A stretch of 27,876 nt of DNA from a virus, in IMG/VR virus record IMGVR_UViG_3300031251_000088, positions 1 to 27,876 of that record; one strand, 5' to 3'. A program made the position numbers and the translations under genes. This document shows positions 5,824 to 13,418 of the stretch, in pieces (within the stretch, counting starts at the first letter, position 1; every line of letters begins with the position of its first letter). The notes beneath the pieces are model-generated. The model had not been told where the DNA came from, did not search any database, and was given only the letters and a program-made list of their open reading frames with translations.

Positions 5824-6134
5824 GATCCAGGCGGGGGCTCGATGGCGAAGAGATCGGTCTCGAGCTGGGTGGCCTCGGCAATGCGGTCGGCCGCTTCCTT
5901 GCGCAGGCGCACGATCATCTGGGCCGCGGTTTCAACCTGGACGGCAGAGTCGGCCATGGCGTCTTCGAAGCTGGCGAGCTGCGAAGCCGTGCGCTGGCCG
6001 GTCTTTTCGATGAAGACCCGCCACTTGGGCTGGTCGGGGGCGGAAGTACTCACAGCGCACTCAACCGAAATGGGACAGCCGAACTTCGCGGCGTAGGGCT
6101 TGATCAGGGCAAGCAATTCATCGGGGGCGGACAT
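5820..6134 (-). CDS. Hypothetical 104-aa protein
   Basis: N-terminal half is an alpha/beta-like segment (ELLALIKPYAAKFGCPISVECAVS, PKWRVFIEKTG); the C-terminal half is a long charged helix (MADSAVQVETAAQMIVRLRKEAADRIAEATQLE). ATG 6134 is preferred over an upstream TTG. It lies 11 nt after TTTGACAT, with no SD. Helical tail next to holin-like genes could suggest a lysis accessory role, but nothing in the sequence proves it. Confidence 0.62.
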   Translation of the reverse strand: MSAPDELLALIKPYAAKFGCPISVECAVSTSAPDQPKWRVFIEKTGQRTASQLASFEDAMADSAVQVETAAQMIVRLRKEAADRIAEATQLETDLFAIEPPPGS

Positions 6135-6145
6135 GCCACGGGGGC

Positions 6146-6153
6146 ATGTCAAA
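6146..6153 (-). promoter_or_regulatory. TTTGACAT leader motif, 11 nt before start 6134
   Basis: Minus-strand TTTGACAT in the gap 6135-6200, upstream of a gene without SD. One member of the recurring set in the late operon. Confidence 0.5.
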
Positions 6154-6200
6154 TTTCCCCGCCTTCGTCCGCCGCCGCCGAGCCTATGGCGGACAGGCCC

Positions 6201-6437
6201 TCACTCGAAGAGGTCGCGGCGATGCCGGGCTTTGCGCTCGCGCCACGAATCCCGCTGGATCCGCCAGGTGTAGTAGCCGGCCATGAAGCCGAAGACTGCG
6301 CCACCCAGGGCGAGAATTTGCGCGATGGCCGTGACGTGCGTGAGCAGCCAGCTGATCCATGAAAGGAACAGTGCCAGGAAACTTCCGAACCAGCCAAGAG
6401 AGGGATGCGCCTCGAGCGCGGCCTTGAGTGAGTTCAT
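6201..6437 (-). CDS. Two-TM holin candidate
   Basis: 78 aa with two membrane helices (about 17-33, GSFLALFLSWISWLL; about 38-58, TAIAQILALGGAVFGFMAGYYTW) and a strongly basic C-terminus (RIQRDSWRERKARHRR). Size, topology and charged tail fit class II holins, which make inner-membrane holes for lysis timing. Its ATG overlaps the previous stop by four bases. A second two-TM protein is encoded at 7541-7804, so one may be holin and the other antiholin. Confidence 0.6.
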   Translation of the reverse strand: MNSLKAALEAHPSLGWFGSFLALFLSWISWLLTHVTAIAQILALGGAVFGFMAGYYTWRIQRDSWRERKARHRRDLFE

Positions 6438-6850
6438 GGCGCGGGCCTCCCCATCTTGTGCCAGATATTCATCCGCACGAAATATACCAGGTGCTGGCGA
6501 TCGATGATGTATTGGCCAGCGATCGGGTCCTCCTTCGCTAAAGCTTCGGAGGGCGCGCGCACGAGACCGGCATCGGCCTCGAGCCGCGGCGTAAAGGCGG
6601 GGCCGTAGATGGCGATGAGCTGGTTGTAGCGATCGCGGAAGTGGGGCGTGACAAGGTAGCCGGTGGGCGTGGCGGCGATGATGCCGCTGTTTTGCTCATT
6701 AGCATCGAAGCTGGCCGCGGAGCTCGTTACCGGATCAGGGATCACCGTACCGCAGCTGCTCAGCAGCAGGCTGCCAAAGCCGGCTGCGATGAGGATGAGC
6801 GCAATCAAGGCCCATTCGGAATGGGCGGAATCTCTGCGGGCCCGGTACAT
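6434..6850 (-). CDS. Predicted small lipoprotein, 138 aa
   Basis: Basic N-terminus, then ALIALILIAAGFGSLLLSSCGT: signal peptide with lipobox LSSC, so probably lipid-anchored. The mature part has no family I know. Residues APSEALAKED are encoded by a copy of the window's hairpin repeat (6529-6554), an in-frame insertion that the protein tolerates. The start at 6850 gives the TGA-CG-ATG junction seen elsewhere in this operon; GTG at 6856 (GTGA overlap) is an equal alternative. In a lysis region a small lipoprotein could be an outer-membrane spanin; inference only. Confidence 0.62.
   Translation of the reverse strand: MYRARRDSAHSEWALIALILIAAGFGSLLLSSCGTVIPDPVTSSAASFDANEQNSGIIAATPTGYLVTPHFRDRYNQLIAIYGPAFTPRLEADAGLVRAPSEALAKEDPIAGQYIIDRQHLVYFVRMNIWHKMGRPAP
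6529..6554 (-). repeat. Hairpin repeat copy B, inside a gene
   Basis: CCTCC and GGAGG arms around TTCGCTAAAGCTTCG. Translated as APSEALAKED within the lipoprotein gene, the same frame as copy C. Confidence 0.65.
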
Positions 6851-6852
6851 CG

Positions 6853-7056
6853 TCACTCGGCAGCGTCTTTGCGGATTTTGTCCAAGTCGCCCGAGGCGAC
6901 ATCTTCAGCGGCCGCGTCGGAGACTTTGGCATCAGCCTGGCCGACGGCGGCGGCCTTGACGTCGGGCGCGTTCTTCGCGGTGAAGCGGACGTAGGCCAGC
7001 TTCAGCCCCTCGCCGAGGGCGCCGAAGAACGCAGTGATGGCGGACAGCACACCCAT
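6853..7056 (-). CDS. Small protein with membrane-helix N-terminus
   Basis: 67 aa. MGVLSAITAFFGALGEGLKLAYV could be one short membrane or amphipathic helix; the rest is charged and Ala-rich (ADAKVSDAAAEDVASGDLDKIRK). ATG 7056 follows the upstream stop as TGA-CC-ATG, which fixes the start. Length and layout would suit an inner-membrane spanin or a small holin partner, but there is no diagnostic motif. Confidence 0.55.
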   Translation of the reverse strand: MGVLSAITAFFGALGEGLKLAYVRFTAKNAPDVKAAAVGQADAKVSDAAAEDVASGDLDKIRKDAAE

Positions 7057-7058
7057 GG

Positions 7059-7544
7059 TCAGGGCGACGGATGCGCAGTCTTCCAAGTGGCGACGCCGTT
7101 CTTCAGCCCAGTGGAAAAGGCTGCGAGAATGATCTGGACGCCAGGATCCGTCGCGGTGGATACCTTCAGCCCGTAAGTGGCCTCGTATTGGGAGATCGCG
7201 ATGGAGAGACCGTTGGCGACGAAAGCGATGGCGTCAGGGCTGAGCGCGAGGGAGGCCTTGGCGTTGAGCGTATTCAGCGCGGCTGTGATACCCTCGGGCG
7301 TGAGGTTGCCGGAGCCCAGAAGCACCGGGATCGAGTCAGCCAGGATGTCGATCGCGGGCGCATAGGACGGATTCTTCTCGAGGACGAGCGGGACGGCGGC
7401 CTGAGCCATGGGGGTGACGAACTGGGCGATCGATTGGGCGGTCGGAACGGCGACGACGGGTTTCGAAGTGGCGGAGACGCAGCCCGTCAGAAGTGACGAG
7501 AGACAAGTGACGAGTGACAAGAACAGGAGGCTGAGCTTTTTCAT
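7059..7544 (-). CDS. Predicted lipoprotein, 161 aa
   Basis: MKK, hydrophobic LSLLFLSLVTCLSSL and the perfect lipobox LTGC at 19-22. The mature part is helical and Ala-rich (QSIAQFVTPMAQAAVPLVL, ITAALNTLNAKASLAL, IAFVANGLSIAISQYEATYGL). Probably membrane-anchored after lipidation. Function unknown; it lies between two holin candidates. Its stop precedes the next ATG by 2 nt, and its start lies within the previous gene's stop (ATGA). Confidence 0.68.
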   Translation of the reverse strand: MKKLSLLFLSLVTCLSSLLTGCVSATSKPVVAVPTAQSIAQFVTPMAQAAVPLVLEKNPSYAPAIDILADSIPVLLGSGNLTPEGITAALNTLNAKASLALSPDAIAFVANGLSIAISQYEATYGLKVSTATDPGVQIILAAFSTGLKNGVATWKTAHPSP

Positions 7545-7804
7545 GGTTTTGAGGGAGGGAAAGGAGCGATGGTGGCGGTGGTCTCCTGTTCCTCGGGCGG
7601 CACAGGGGCCTGCTTGAGATACAAGGCGGCGGAAACAACGGCGGAGATGAGCGTGAAGTGCCAGAGCTTCTCCCAGCCGGTGTCGAAGTTGAATTGATCC
7701 GGGGCGACGACCATGACGCAGATGGCATTGGCGCCACCGCCGACGACAGCGCCGATGAGACCGCGGATCCAGAGGCGCCAGTTGGTGATCGTCTTGGTGG
7801 CCAT
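7541..7804 (-). CDS. Two-TM holin-like protein
   Basis: 87 aa. Membrane segments at about 12-33 (WIRGLIGAVVGGGANAICVMVV) and 48-63 (WHFTLISAVVSAALYL); the tail is Pro/Glu/Thr-rich. ATG 7804 lacks an SD but lies 13 nt after ATTGACAC. It is first of the lysis-like cluster after the fibre gene, the usual place for a holin. Confidence 0.58.
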   Translation of the reverse strand: MATKTITNWRLWIRGLIGAVVGGGANAICVMVVAPDQFNFDTGWEKLWHFTLISAVVSAALYLKQAPVPPEEQETTATIAPFPPSKP

Positions 7805-7817
7805 TGGCGTGCGGGCG

Positions 7818-7825
7818 GTGTCAAT
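7818..7825 (-). promoter_or_regulatory. ATTGACAC leader motif, 13 nt before start 7804
   Basis: Member of the recurring leader set, in the 28-bp gap after the tail-fibre gene. Confidence 0.45.
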
Positions 7826-7832
7826 TCTCGGA

Positions 7833-10800
7833 TTACGAGTTGACCGCCTTGATGACGGCGAAACCGAGCACGAGCGTCTCCACCAGGGCACCGCCGCTAA
7901 AATTGTGGATCTGGATCGTGCAGGAGCCTGATCCGACCGCCACGACATCGAAGTGGTAGGAGTTCAGCGAGCCGCCTGAAACCATCCAGACGTGGACCAT
8001 GTCGGTTGCGGCGATCGAGGAATCGGTCAGGACGAAGCTGACCGCAGTATTGGCGGCGAGACTGGCGCCATTCGCTGTAATCTGGCCCGTCATCTTGTTT
8101 AGCGTAACACCGGTTGACTTGCTCGTCGCTTGGGTGATGGTGCCTCCCGCGCCTGGCGTATACCCAATCCCAAGCGTGCCAGAGCTTGATGTGATGCCGG
8201 CAGTCGTAGAAAACCCGGCACTATTGATTGTTGCAAAAAGCAGCGCGCCGGCACCCGAACTCTTGACGCCAGTAAAGGCAAAGGTGCCGTACGTGGACGA
8301 ATTCGGACCTAGCGAAAAAAGTCGAGCGGTCCCACCGCTGTCGGTATCAAGAACAAATATGTTTGGAGTCGTCAGCCCTGGATTTGATCCGTTTACCGTA
8401 GAATAAAAAGAAGTAGTTGAAGTAAAAATGCTTGCCGCGGGTGTAACAGATCCAATCGGAGTGTTCTCCAGCCCAGAAGCTGTAATGTTGCCAATGAAGC
8501 GGCCGGCCCAGTTAGTGCTGGCTCCCGTTGGAGCGTTCACAGTGATGCCGGAGGCCGTGGTCGTATTGGATACGGCGCGCTGCTGAATCAGCAGGCCATG
8601 AGTATTGGTGAGAGTTGCAGAAGCGCCACCGGAGGGAGGCCCATCGATCGCGAGTGTTGCATCGTCGGTCACAACAGAAGCGCCGACGAAGGAATCCGTT
8701 GGGGCGTTGATCACCACGTGCCGCTGGGTGGCGAGCGCGCCGGCGGCATGCTGCTTCGTCTGGTTGAGATTGATCTGGAAATCGATGGCCTCGGTCGCGG
8801 TGGTCATGCCAGAGTCGGCGGCGCCGGTGAAGAGGAACTGCGTTGCCACGCCGGCCGTGCGGGGGGCGGCCGTGGCGGTTGTGGCGCCCGTGGTTTGGAG
8901 AGCGAAGTTGTTGGTTGCTCCCGTGGGAGCGTTGAAGGTGGCCGCGAAGGCATTGGTTACCGCACCACCGAGCGCCTTGGTCGGCACATAGATCGCGTGG
9001 GCGTTGGTCAGCGTGGCGTTGGTGCCCCCAGAGATCGGGCCGTCTACCGAGAACGTGGCATCGTTTGTAACAACGGAGGCGCCGACGAAGGAATCGGTGC
9101 CGCTCAGCACGCTGACGTGGCGCTGCGTAGTGAGCGCGCCGGTGGCATGCTGTTTCGTCTGCGAGATGTCGATGAGGTAATCCACGGCTTCGCCCGACGC
9201 ACTCAGACCTGTATCTGCGCCGCCAGTGAAGACGTGCTGCGCTGCGGTGCCGCTCGTGCGGGCGGTAGGAGCGAAAGTATGGATGCCCGTCCATGTCGGC
9301 GCAATTGCCTGACTGAGCGCGGGAGCACCGTCGGAACGAATGGAGGTGGCGGCGCTGCCGTTGATGGCCGTCAGGCCGATTGTGGCTGTCGGATTGGCCA
9401 CACCGGAAACATTGGTCGACGTGACGTTGCCGAGCTCATCGACCGAGAACTTGCTGACGCCGCCGACCTGGAGGTCGATCAGCTTAGAGGCAGAGTTGCT
9501 GGCGGAATTGGTGACGTTCTGCTTGATGCCGGTAAAAGTGACGGCGCCGGAGTTCCACGTCTGCGTGATATCGATCGGGTGGGTATCGGCGCTAACCGTG
9601 CCGCCTGTGATCTGGACGGCATTGACGGCGTCCGCCGCGCCACCCACGCCGAGACGTGTGAACTGCGGCGTGGAGGCCGTGGTGAGGCCAGCGACGTCGG
9701 CCTGCGCGATGGCAAGCAGCGTCTTCGATTGGGCGACAGTAAGGGCGAGCGGGACTGCCGGGGAACCCGTGTTGTTGCCGATGAAGGAATTGGCGGCGAG
9801 GTTCGCCATCTTCGCCAGGGTGACGGTGCCGGCGGGAATTGTGGTCGTGATCGCGGTCGTGCCCGATCCGGTGGTGTCACCGGAAAGCGTGATCGACTGA
9901 TTGGCAGTGAGGTAGGTGTTGGTATCGATCGATAGCGTGCCGACGCCGCCGCCGGTCTTGATGAAGCCGTTGGTCGTGAGATTGGAGAGAGTCGCGATGT
10001 TCTGGCTCGGGTTGACCGTGATCGTGTTGGTCGTGCGTGTGAGGCCGGTCGAGAACGTGAGGGGGACCTCATAGGCGCTGGTCGCGGTATAGGCGGCAGT
10101 GCCGAGTGTGCCACCCGAGCCGACATTCAAAGTCGAGCCGTCCGTGCCGGCGAGCGTGAGCGTGGCATTGAACGTCAGGATTTTCGCCGCTGCACCGGTG
10201 ATGGTGTAGGTGCCTGTCGTGAATGTGTTGCCGTTGAGACTGGTGGCCGTGGCGACGCCAAGGGTCGGCGTCGTCAGGATCGGACTCACGAGCGTCTTGT
10301 TTGTGAGCGTCTGCGCTTTGCCGATCAAATCGAAGGTATCGCTGACGCCGGCCATGTCGGGGACGGTTAGGGTCGGGGCACCGATGGTCTGCGCGGCAGT
10401 CGCAATGGTCACGGTCTGCCCGGTGGCATCAGCGGGCAGCAGCTTGAGCGCGCCGGAGGTTTTGCCATTCACCTGGATGAAGCCGGTATTGGTCTTTCCG
10501 GCTGCGGTCGTGAGAGACGGAGTCGTGGCGTCAGCAATGGTCACGGCACCGCTCAGGGTATTGGCGCCGGTCGAGGTGATGAAGGGGCCCGTGCTGCCGG
10601 CGAACGTGTTGGATCCAGAGCCCGAAGCAGTGAAGCCGCCGGCCAGGACCGGGGTGTTGATCGTCGGGGATGTGCCAAAGACGTTTGCGCCGGTGCCAGT
10701 TTCATCTGTCAGCACGCCGGCCAACTGGGCAGACGTCGTCGCGGCGAACTGGGAAAGAGGATTCGACGTCAGCGCGTTTCCGCCGCCTGTCAGGGCAGTG

Positions 10801-11228
10801 AAAACGAGCGCAGTCTCGCCGGCGTTTACGCTTACCACTTTTAGCGCCTGACCGGTATAGGAGGCCGGGACATCGGTCAGCGCCGTGAAGGTCGTCGCCG
10901 GGCCAGCAGCCCACTTCATGCCCGTCGCTTGTGTGCTGTCTGCGGTGAGGACCTGGCCATTGGTACCGATGGCCAGGGTACCGAAGGTCGTAGAGGCAGT
11001 CGCGGGCGTGAGCGTGCCCTTGGCCGGCGTCCCGGTGTAGTTAACGATGCCGTTGATGGGACCGAAAACCGAGACCGCAGGGAAAAGGAGGGCGCCCGTT
11101 GTACTGTTGACCGTCACGCTGGCCTGCGTGACGACGGGCGTGGGCTGAGAAAAAGCCATCTGGGCCGCGAGGGCGAAGACGGCGAAGATCGCAGATCGGA
11201 GATGGGAGATCGGGACAGGCGATTTCAT
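7833..11228 (-). CDS. Tail fibre / receptor-binding protein with signal peptide
   Basis: 1131 aa, Thr/Ala/Gly/Ser-rich and almost all beta. The first 28 residues look like a Sec signal (MKSPVPISHLRSAIFAVFALAAQMAFSQ), unusual for a cytoplasmically assembled fibre. Middle: repeated beta strands such as GTSPTINTPVLAG and KTLVSPILTTPTLG, common in phage fibres. Residues about 650-780 and 783-910 are a tandem domain repeat (shared: QTKQHA-x-GAL, TQRHV, DSFVGASVV, DATL/F, GATN). The C-terminal about 100 residues (VTLNKMTGQITANGASLAA, then SGGALVETLVLGFAVIKAV) match a domain I know from the ends of phage tail proteins. ATG at 11228 follows the upstream stop as TGA-TC-ATG. Likely determines host range. 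Confidence 0.88.
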   Translation of the reverse strand: MKSPVPISHLRSAIFAVFALAAQMAFSQPTPVVTQASVTVNSTTGALLFPAVSVFGPINGIVNYTGTPAKGTLTPATASTTFGTLAIGTNGQVLTADSTQATGMKWAAGPATTFTALTDVPASYTGQALKVVSVNAGETALVFTALTGGGNALTSNPLSQFAATTSAQLAGVLTDETGTGANVFGTSPTINTPVLAGGFTASGSGSNTFAGSTGPFITSTGANTLSGAVTIADATTPSLTTAAGKTNTGFIQVNGKTSGALKLLPADATGQTVTIATAAQTIGAPTLTVPDMAGVSDTFDLIGKAQTLTNKTLVSPILTTPTLGVATATSLNGNTFTTGTYTITGAAAKILTFNATLTLAGTDGSTLNVGSGGTLGTAAYTATSAYEVPLTFSTGLTRTTNTITVNPSQNIATLSNLTTNGFIKTGGGVGTLSIDTNTYLTANQSITLSGDTTGSGTTAITTTIPAGTVTLAKMANLAANSFIGNNTGSPAVPLALTVAQSKTLLAIAQADVAGLTTASTPQFTRLGVGGAADAVNAVQITGGTVSADTHPIDITQTWNSGAVTFTGIKQNVTNSASNSASKLIDLQVGGVSKFSVDELGNVTSTNVSGVANPTATIGLTAINGSAATSIRSDGAPALSQAIAPTWTGIHTFAPTARTSGTAAQHVFTGGADTGLSASGEAVDYLIDISQTKQHATGALTTQRHVSVLSGTDSFVGASVVTNDATFSVDGPISGGTNATLTNAHAIYVPTKALGGAVTNAFAATFNAPTGATNNFALQTTGATTATAAPRTAGVATQFLFTGAADSGMTTATEAIDFQINLNQTKQHAAGALATQRHVVINAPTDSFVGASVVTDDATLAIDGPPSGGASATLTNTHGLLIQQRAVSNTTTASGITVNAPTGASTNWAGRFIGNITASGLENTPIGSVTPAASIFTSTTSFYSTVNGSNPGLTTPNIFVLDTDSGGTARLFSLGPNSSTYGTFAFTGVKSSGAGALLFATINSAGFSTTAGITSSSGTLGIGYTPGAGGTITQATSKSTGVTLNKMTGQITANGASLAANTAVSFVLTDSSIAATDMVHVWMVSGGSLNSYHFDVVAVGSGSCTIQIHNFSGGALVETLVLGFAVIKAVNS

Positions 11229-11230
11229 GA

Positions 11231-12046
11231 TCAGACGGGAAGGGTGAAGCCGGCGGGATCGTAGCCGCTGGTGAGTTGGGTGCCGGAGCCTGTGAGGAGC
11301 TCCTGGTGAAATTTGCTGGTTGTGGGATTCCACGGGGCCGGAACGCCCTCCTTCATCACGCCAACGAGTTCCCAGATGTAGCTGGCGTCATTGGTGCTGA
11401 GGATCAGCCAAGGAAGACTCTGCGAGCTCGCGCCCTTCAGGCGGAGCCGGTAATCGGCGCGGATGGAACCCGTGAAGAAGACCGAGATGATCGGGTTGCC
11501 GCTCTTGATCGTCGAGATGTCGAGGGCGGCGAGGGAATTGCCGCCGCTGGTCAGAGCTGTGATATCGGAGCGATTGAGAACGTAGTTCGGAATCACCCCC
11601 ACGGTCTGGCCGGCCACGCCGGACGGGGCGTCAGTGCGGTAGATGCAGGCGCCGAAGGTTTTGTTGGCCTGGGTGGCATCGTAGGCCAGATCCAGCTTGC
11701 ACGGCCCGCGCAGGAGATCAGGCGTGACGACGCGACCGCTGGGGAGCGTGGCTTGCGCGTAGTAAAAATAGTCACCCCAGCTGTCGGCGGTAGCAGTGTC
11801 AGCGGCGGCGATCGCGAGATCGACGATGCCGGAAAGCGGTGACGTCAGCGTGAAATTCGCCAGGACTTTGCTGACGATCGCGTAGGTGTCGGCAATGTAG
11901 GCATCGCGCTTGATGACGAACTTCAGCGCTGTGACGCCGGTCAGATTAATGGGCGTGCCGTCATCCTCGAGAAAGATGAGGCGCAGAGCGGCAGAGGTGC
12001 CTTTAAGAAGAAGGAGAAGCGGGCCCAGCCCGGCGGTGGAGCTCAC
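11231..12046 (-). CDS. Tail-tip/baseplate protein with BppU-like N-terminus
   Basis: 271 aa, GTG start. Residues about 18-100 (TSAALRLIFLEDDGTPINLTGV, ALKFVIKRD, SGIVDLAIAA, GDYFYYAQATLPSGRVVTP) follow the pattern of the Ig-like N-terminal domain of BppU-type baseplate upper proteins, which attach receptor-binding proteins to the tail tip. The rest is beta-rich without a known match. It ends 2 nt before the fibre gene, consistent with a fibre adaptor. No SD; the motif TTTGACAC lies 12 nt upstream of the GTG. Confidence 0.68.
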   Translation of the reverse strand: MSSTAGLGPLLLLLKGTSAALRLIFLEDDGTPINLTGVTALKFVIKRDAYIADTYAIVSKVLANFTLTSPLSGIVDLAIAAADTATADSWGDYFYYAQATLPSGRVVTPDLLRGPCKLDLAYDATQANKTFGACIYRTDAPSGVAGQTVGVIPNYVLNRSDITALTSGGNSLAALDISTIKSGNPIISVFFTGSIRADYRLRLKGASSQSLPWLILSTNDASYIWELVGVMKEGVPAPWNPTTSKFHQELLTGSGTQLTSGYDPAGFTLPV

Positions 12047-12058
12047 TCAGGGCCGAGG

Positions 12059-12066
12059 GTGTCAAA
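12059..12066 (-). promoter_or_regulatory. TTTGACAC leader motif, 12 nt before start 12046
   Basis: Member of the recurring set, in the 34-bp gap after the phosphoesterase gene. Confidence 0.5.
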
Positions 12067-12080
12067 CCCTGCTGCGCCGC

Positions 12081-13031
12081 TCAGGCGGCCCGCTGCAGGC
12101 CGGGCTTGGCCATGCGAGGCTCGGTGTGGATCTGGTGGCCGCGGAAGGTCCAGTCGAGCCAGCAGGCGCCGATGGGCTTGGGTGGGCCACCGCGCTCGAT
12201 GTGCCAGCCCCCGAAGCCGTCGGCAAATTCCTCCTTGTAGCCCGGGGTGCAGATGTGGAGCTGCTCGCCATGCTTGACCACGTTAAAATCGCTCAGGTGC
12301 TGCTGCTGGATCGGCATGATCCAGGCGTCGTGGGTGTGGCCGGTGGCGATGTAGTCGGCGATGGTATAGACGGCCCGCCGATTGGTTTGGATGACGCCGC
12401 GGGTCACCGGGCCGCCGCCACCGTAGCCGTGGTGATACCACAGGCGGCGACTATGGCGCTCGGAGCCGCAGACGGTAAACTGGAATCTCACCCAGCCTGA
12501 GAATCCGCCGACGCGGACGGGGCTCTGCGGGACCCGGGCTTTGATCGCCTCGACGAGCCGGTCGATCAGGTAGGTCTCGTGGCGCTTGGCGACTCCGGTC
12601 TCGTGGTTACCGGGCCCGATCACTGCGAGGATCATGGCGTAGGGCGCGAGCCAATCGGCGGCCGTGGTGACGAGCTGGTCGAGGTAGTCGCCCTTGGCGT
12701 GTTCGGGCCGGATGTCGTTTTTATTGGAGCGCTTGTCCCATTTGCCCTGCATGGCGCAGAAGAAGTCTCCGTAGATGATGACCGGCGCGCGGAGGGCGAG
12801 GGCTTCCTCGAGGTGCTGCCGCATGAGCTCGCGATCGCTGTGGGGATTGTCCCAGTGGTGGTCGCTCGAGAGGAGGGCGGATTGCTTCCAACCGCTGCGG
12901 ACATTATCGAAGCGGATCTCGTGCACATTGCGGGCGTGCTCGATCACGCGCCAGGGCATCGCCCGAGGGACGACTGCCAGTTTCTTCAACAGCTTCGTGG
13001 CCTTGGGCTTGACGCGATGCTTATGCGGCAT
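12081..13031 (-). CDS. Calcineurin-type metallophosphoesterase in tail module
   Basis: 316 aa. The metal-binding motifs are complete and in order: D57-x-H59 (SSDHHWD), D89 (YGDFF), N142-H143 (GPGNHE), H200/H201 (WYHHGYG) and H232-x-H234 (GHTHD). The family binds two metal ions and hydrolyses phosphomono- or diesters, including nucleic acids. A basic N-terminus (PHKHRVKPKATKLLKK) precedes the domain. ATG 13031 is chosen because family-like sequence begins just after it; the upstream 100 codons are antisense-like Pro/Ser/Arg. It overlaps the previous gene by 11 bp. Its place among tail-tip genes suggests a virion-borne enzyme acting on cell-surface phosphates or incoming DNA, or simply a moron. 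Confidence 0.88.
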   Translation of the reverse strand: MPHKHRVKPKATKLLKKLAVVPRAMPWRVIEHARNVHEIRFDNVRSGWKQSALLSSDHHWDNPHSDRELMRQHLEEALALRAPVIIYGDFFCAMQGKWDKRSNKNDIRPEHAKGDYLDQLVTTAADWLAPYAMILAVIGPGNHETGVAKRHETYLIDRLVEAIKARVPQSPVRVGGFSGWVRFQFTVCGSERHSRRLWYHHGYGGGGPVTRGVIQTNRRAVYTIADYIATGHTHDAWIMPIQQQHLSDFNVVKHGEQLHICTPGYKEEFADGFGGWHIERGGPPKPIGACWLDWTFRGHQIHTEPRMAKPGLQRAA

Positions 13032-13413
13032 GGGGAGGGGGCGTTGTCCAAAGCTCTCGAGCCGCACTGAGCCCGAGGATGGGTTTTCCGAGACGGACGT
13101 TGACTGCGTTGTGAGCTTCGACAGTCCAGGCAAAGTAGTCCGCCCAGCGCGGGGGATGTGCGGCGCACCACCTATGCCAGTCCTCGCCGCAGCAGGTGCG
13201 GGGGATGGCTGTGGAAAATTCTGCCATCCAGGCGGCATCGGGAGCGCCGTTGCTTGAGAGAGCTCTAAGATGCAAGGTTGCCCAGAGCTTGGGGCCGTTC
13301 GGTGCGGGTTCAGGATTTCCGTAGTCAGGGAAAGCATCCATCGCAGAGGCGGCCGGGTCGACGCAGGGGATAATATCTCCAGACGGAGAAATACAGATTT
13401 GCGTGATTGTCAT
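13021..13413 (-). CDS. ERV/ALR-like protein with degenerate CxxC
   Basis: 130 aa. The C-terminal half reads like the second half of an ERV/ALR sulfhydryl-oxidase domain: IPRTCCGEDWHRWCAAHPP at 70-88, then FAWTVEAHNAVNVRLGKP at 94-111. The HNxVNxxLGKP motif binds FAD in that family. In ALR the first part is YPCEECAEDL; here the first Cys is replaced (R-T-C-C), leaving C74/C75 and C83. So a normal CxxC redox pair is absent. The N-terminal half is unlike ALR. It lies among tail genes and overlaps the phosphoesterase start. It might help fold disulfides in fibres, or use the fold structurally. Confidence 0.6.
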   Translation of the reverse strand: MTITQICISPSGDIIPCVDPAASAMDAFPDYGNPEPAPNGPKLWATLHLRALSSNGAPDAAWMAEFSTAIPRTCCGEDWHRWCAAHPPRWADYFAWTVEAHNAVNVRLGKPILGLSAARELWTTPPPHAA

Positions 13414-13418
13414 GGAAT

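Noticed and set aside
8598-9935. 445-aa rightward frame opposite the tail fibre
   Set aside because: Low-complexity shadow of a GC-rich repeat gene; no family features, while the leftward frame has signal, repeats and a known C-terminal domain.
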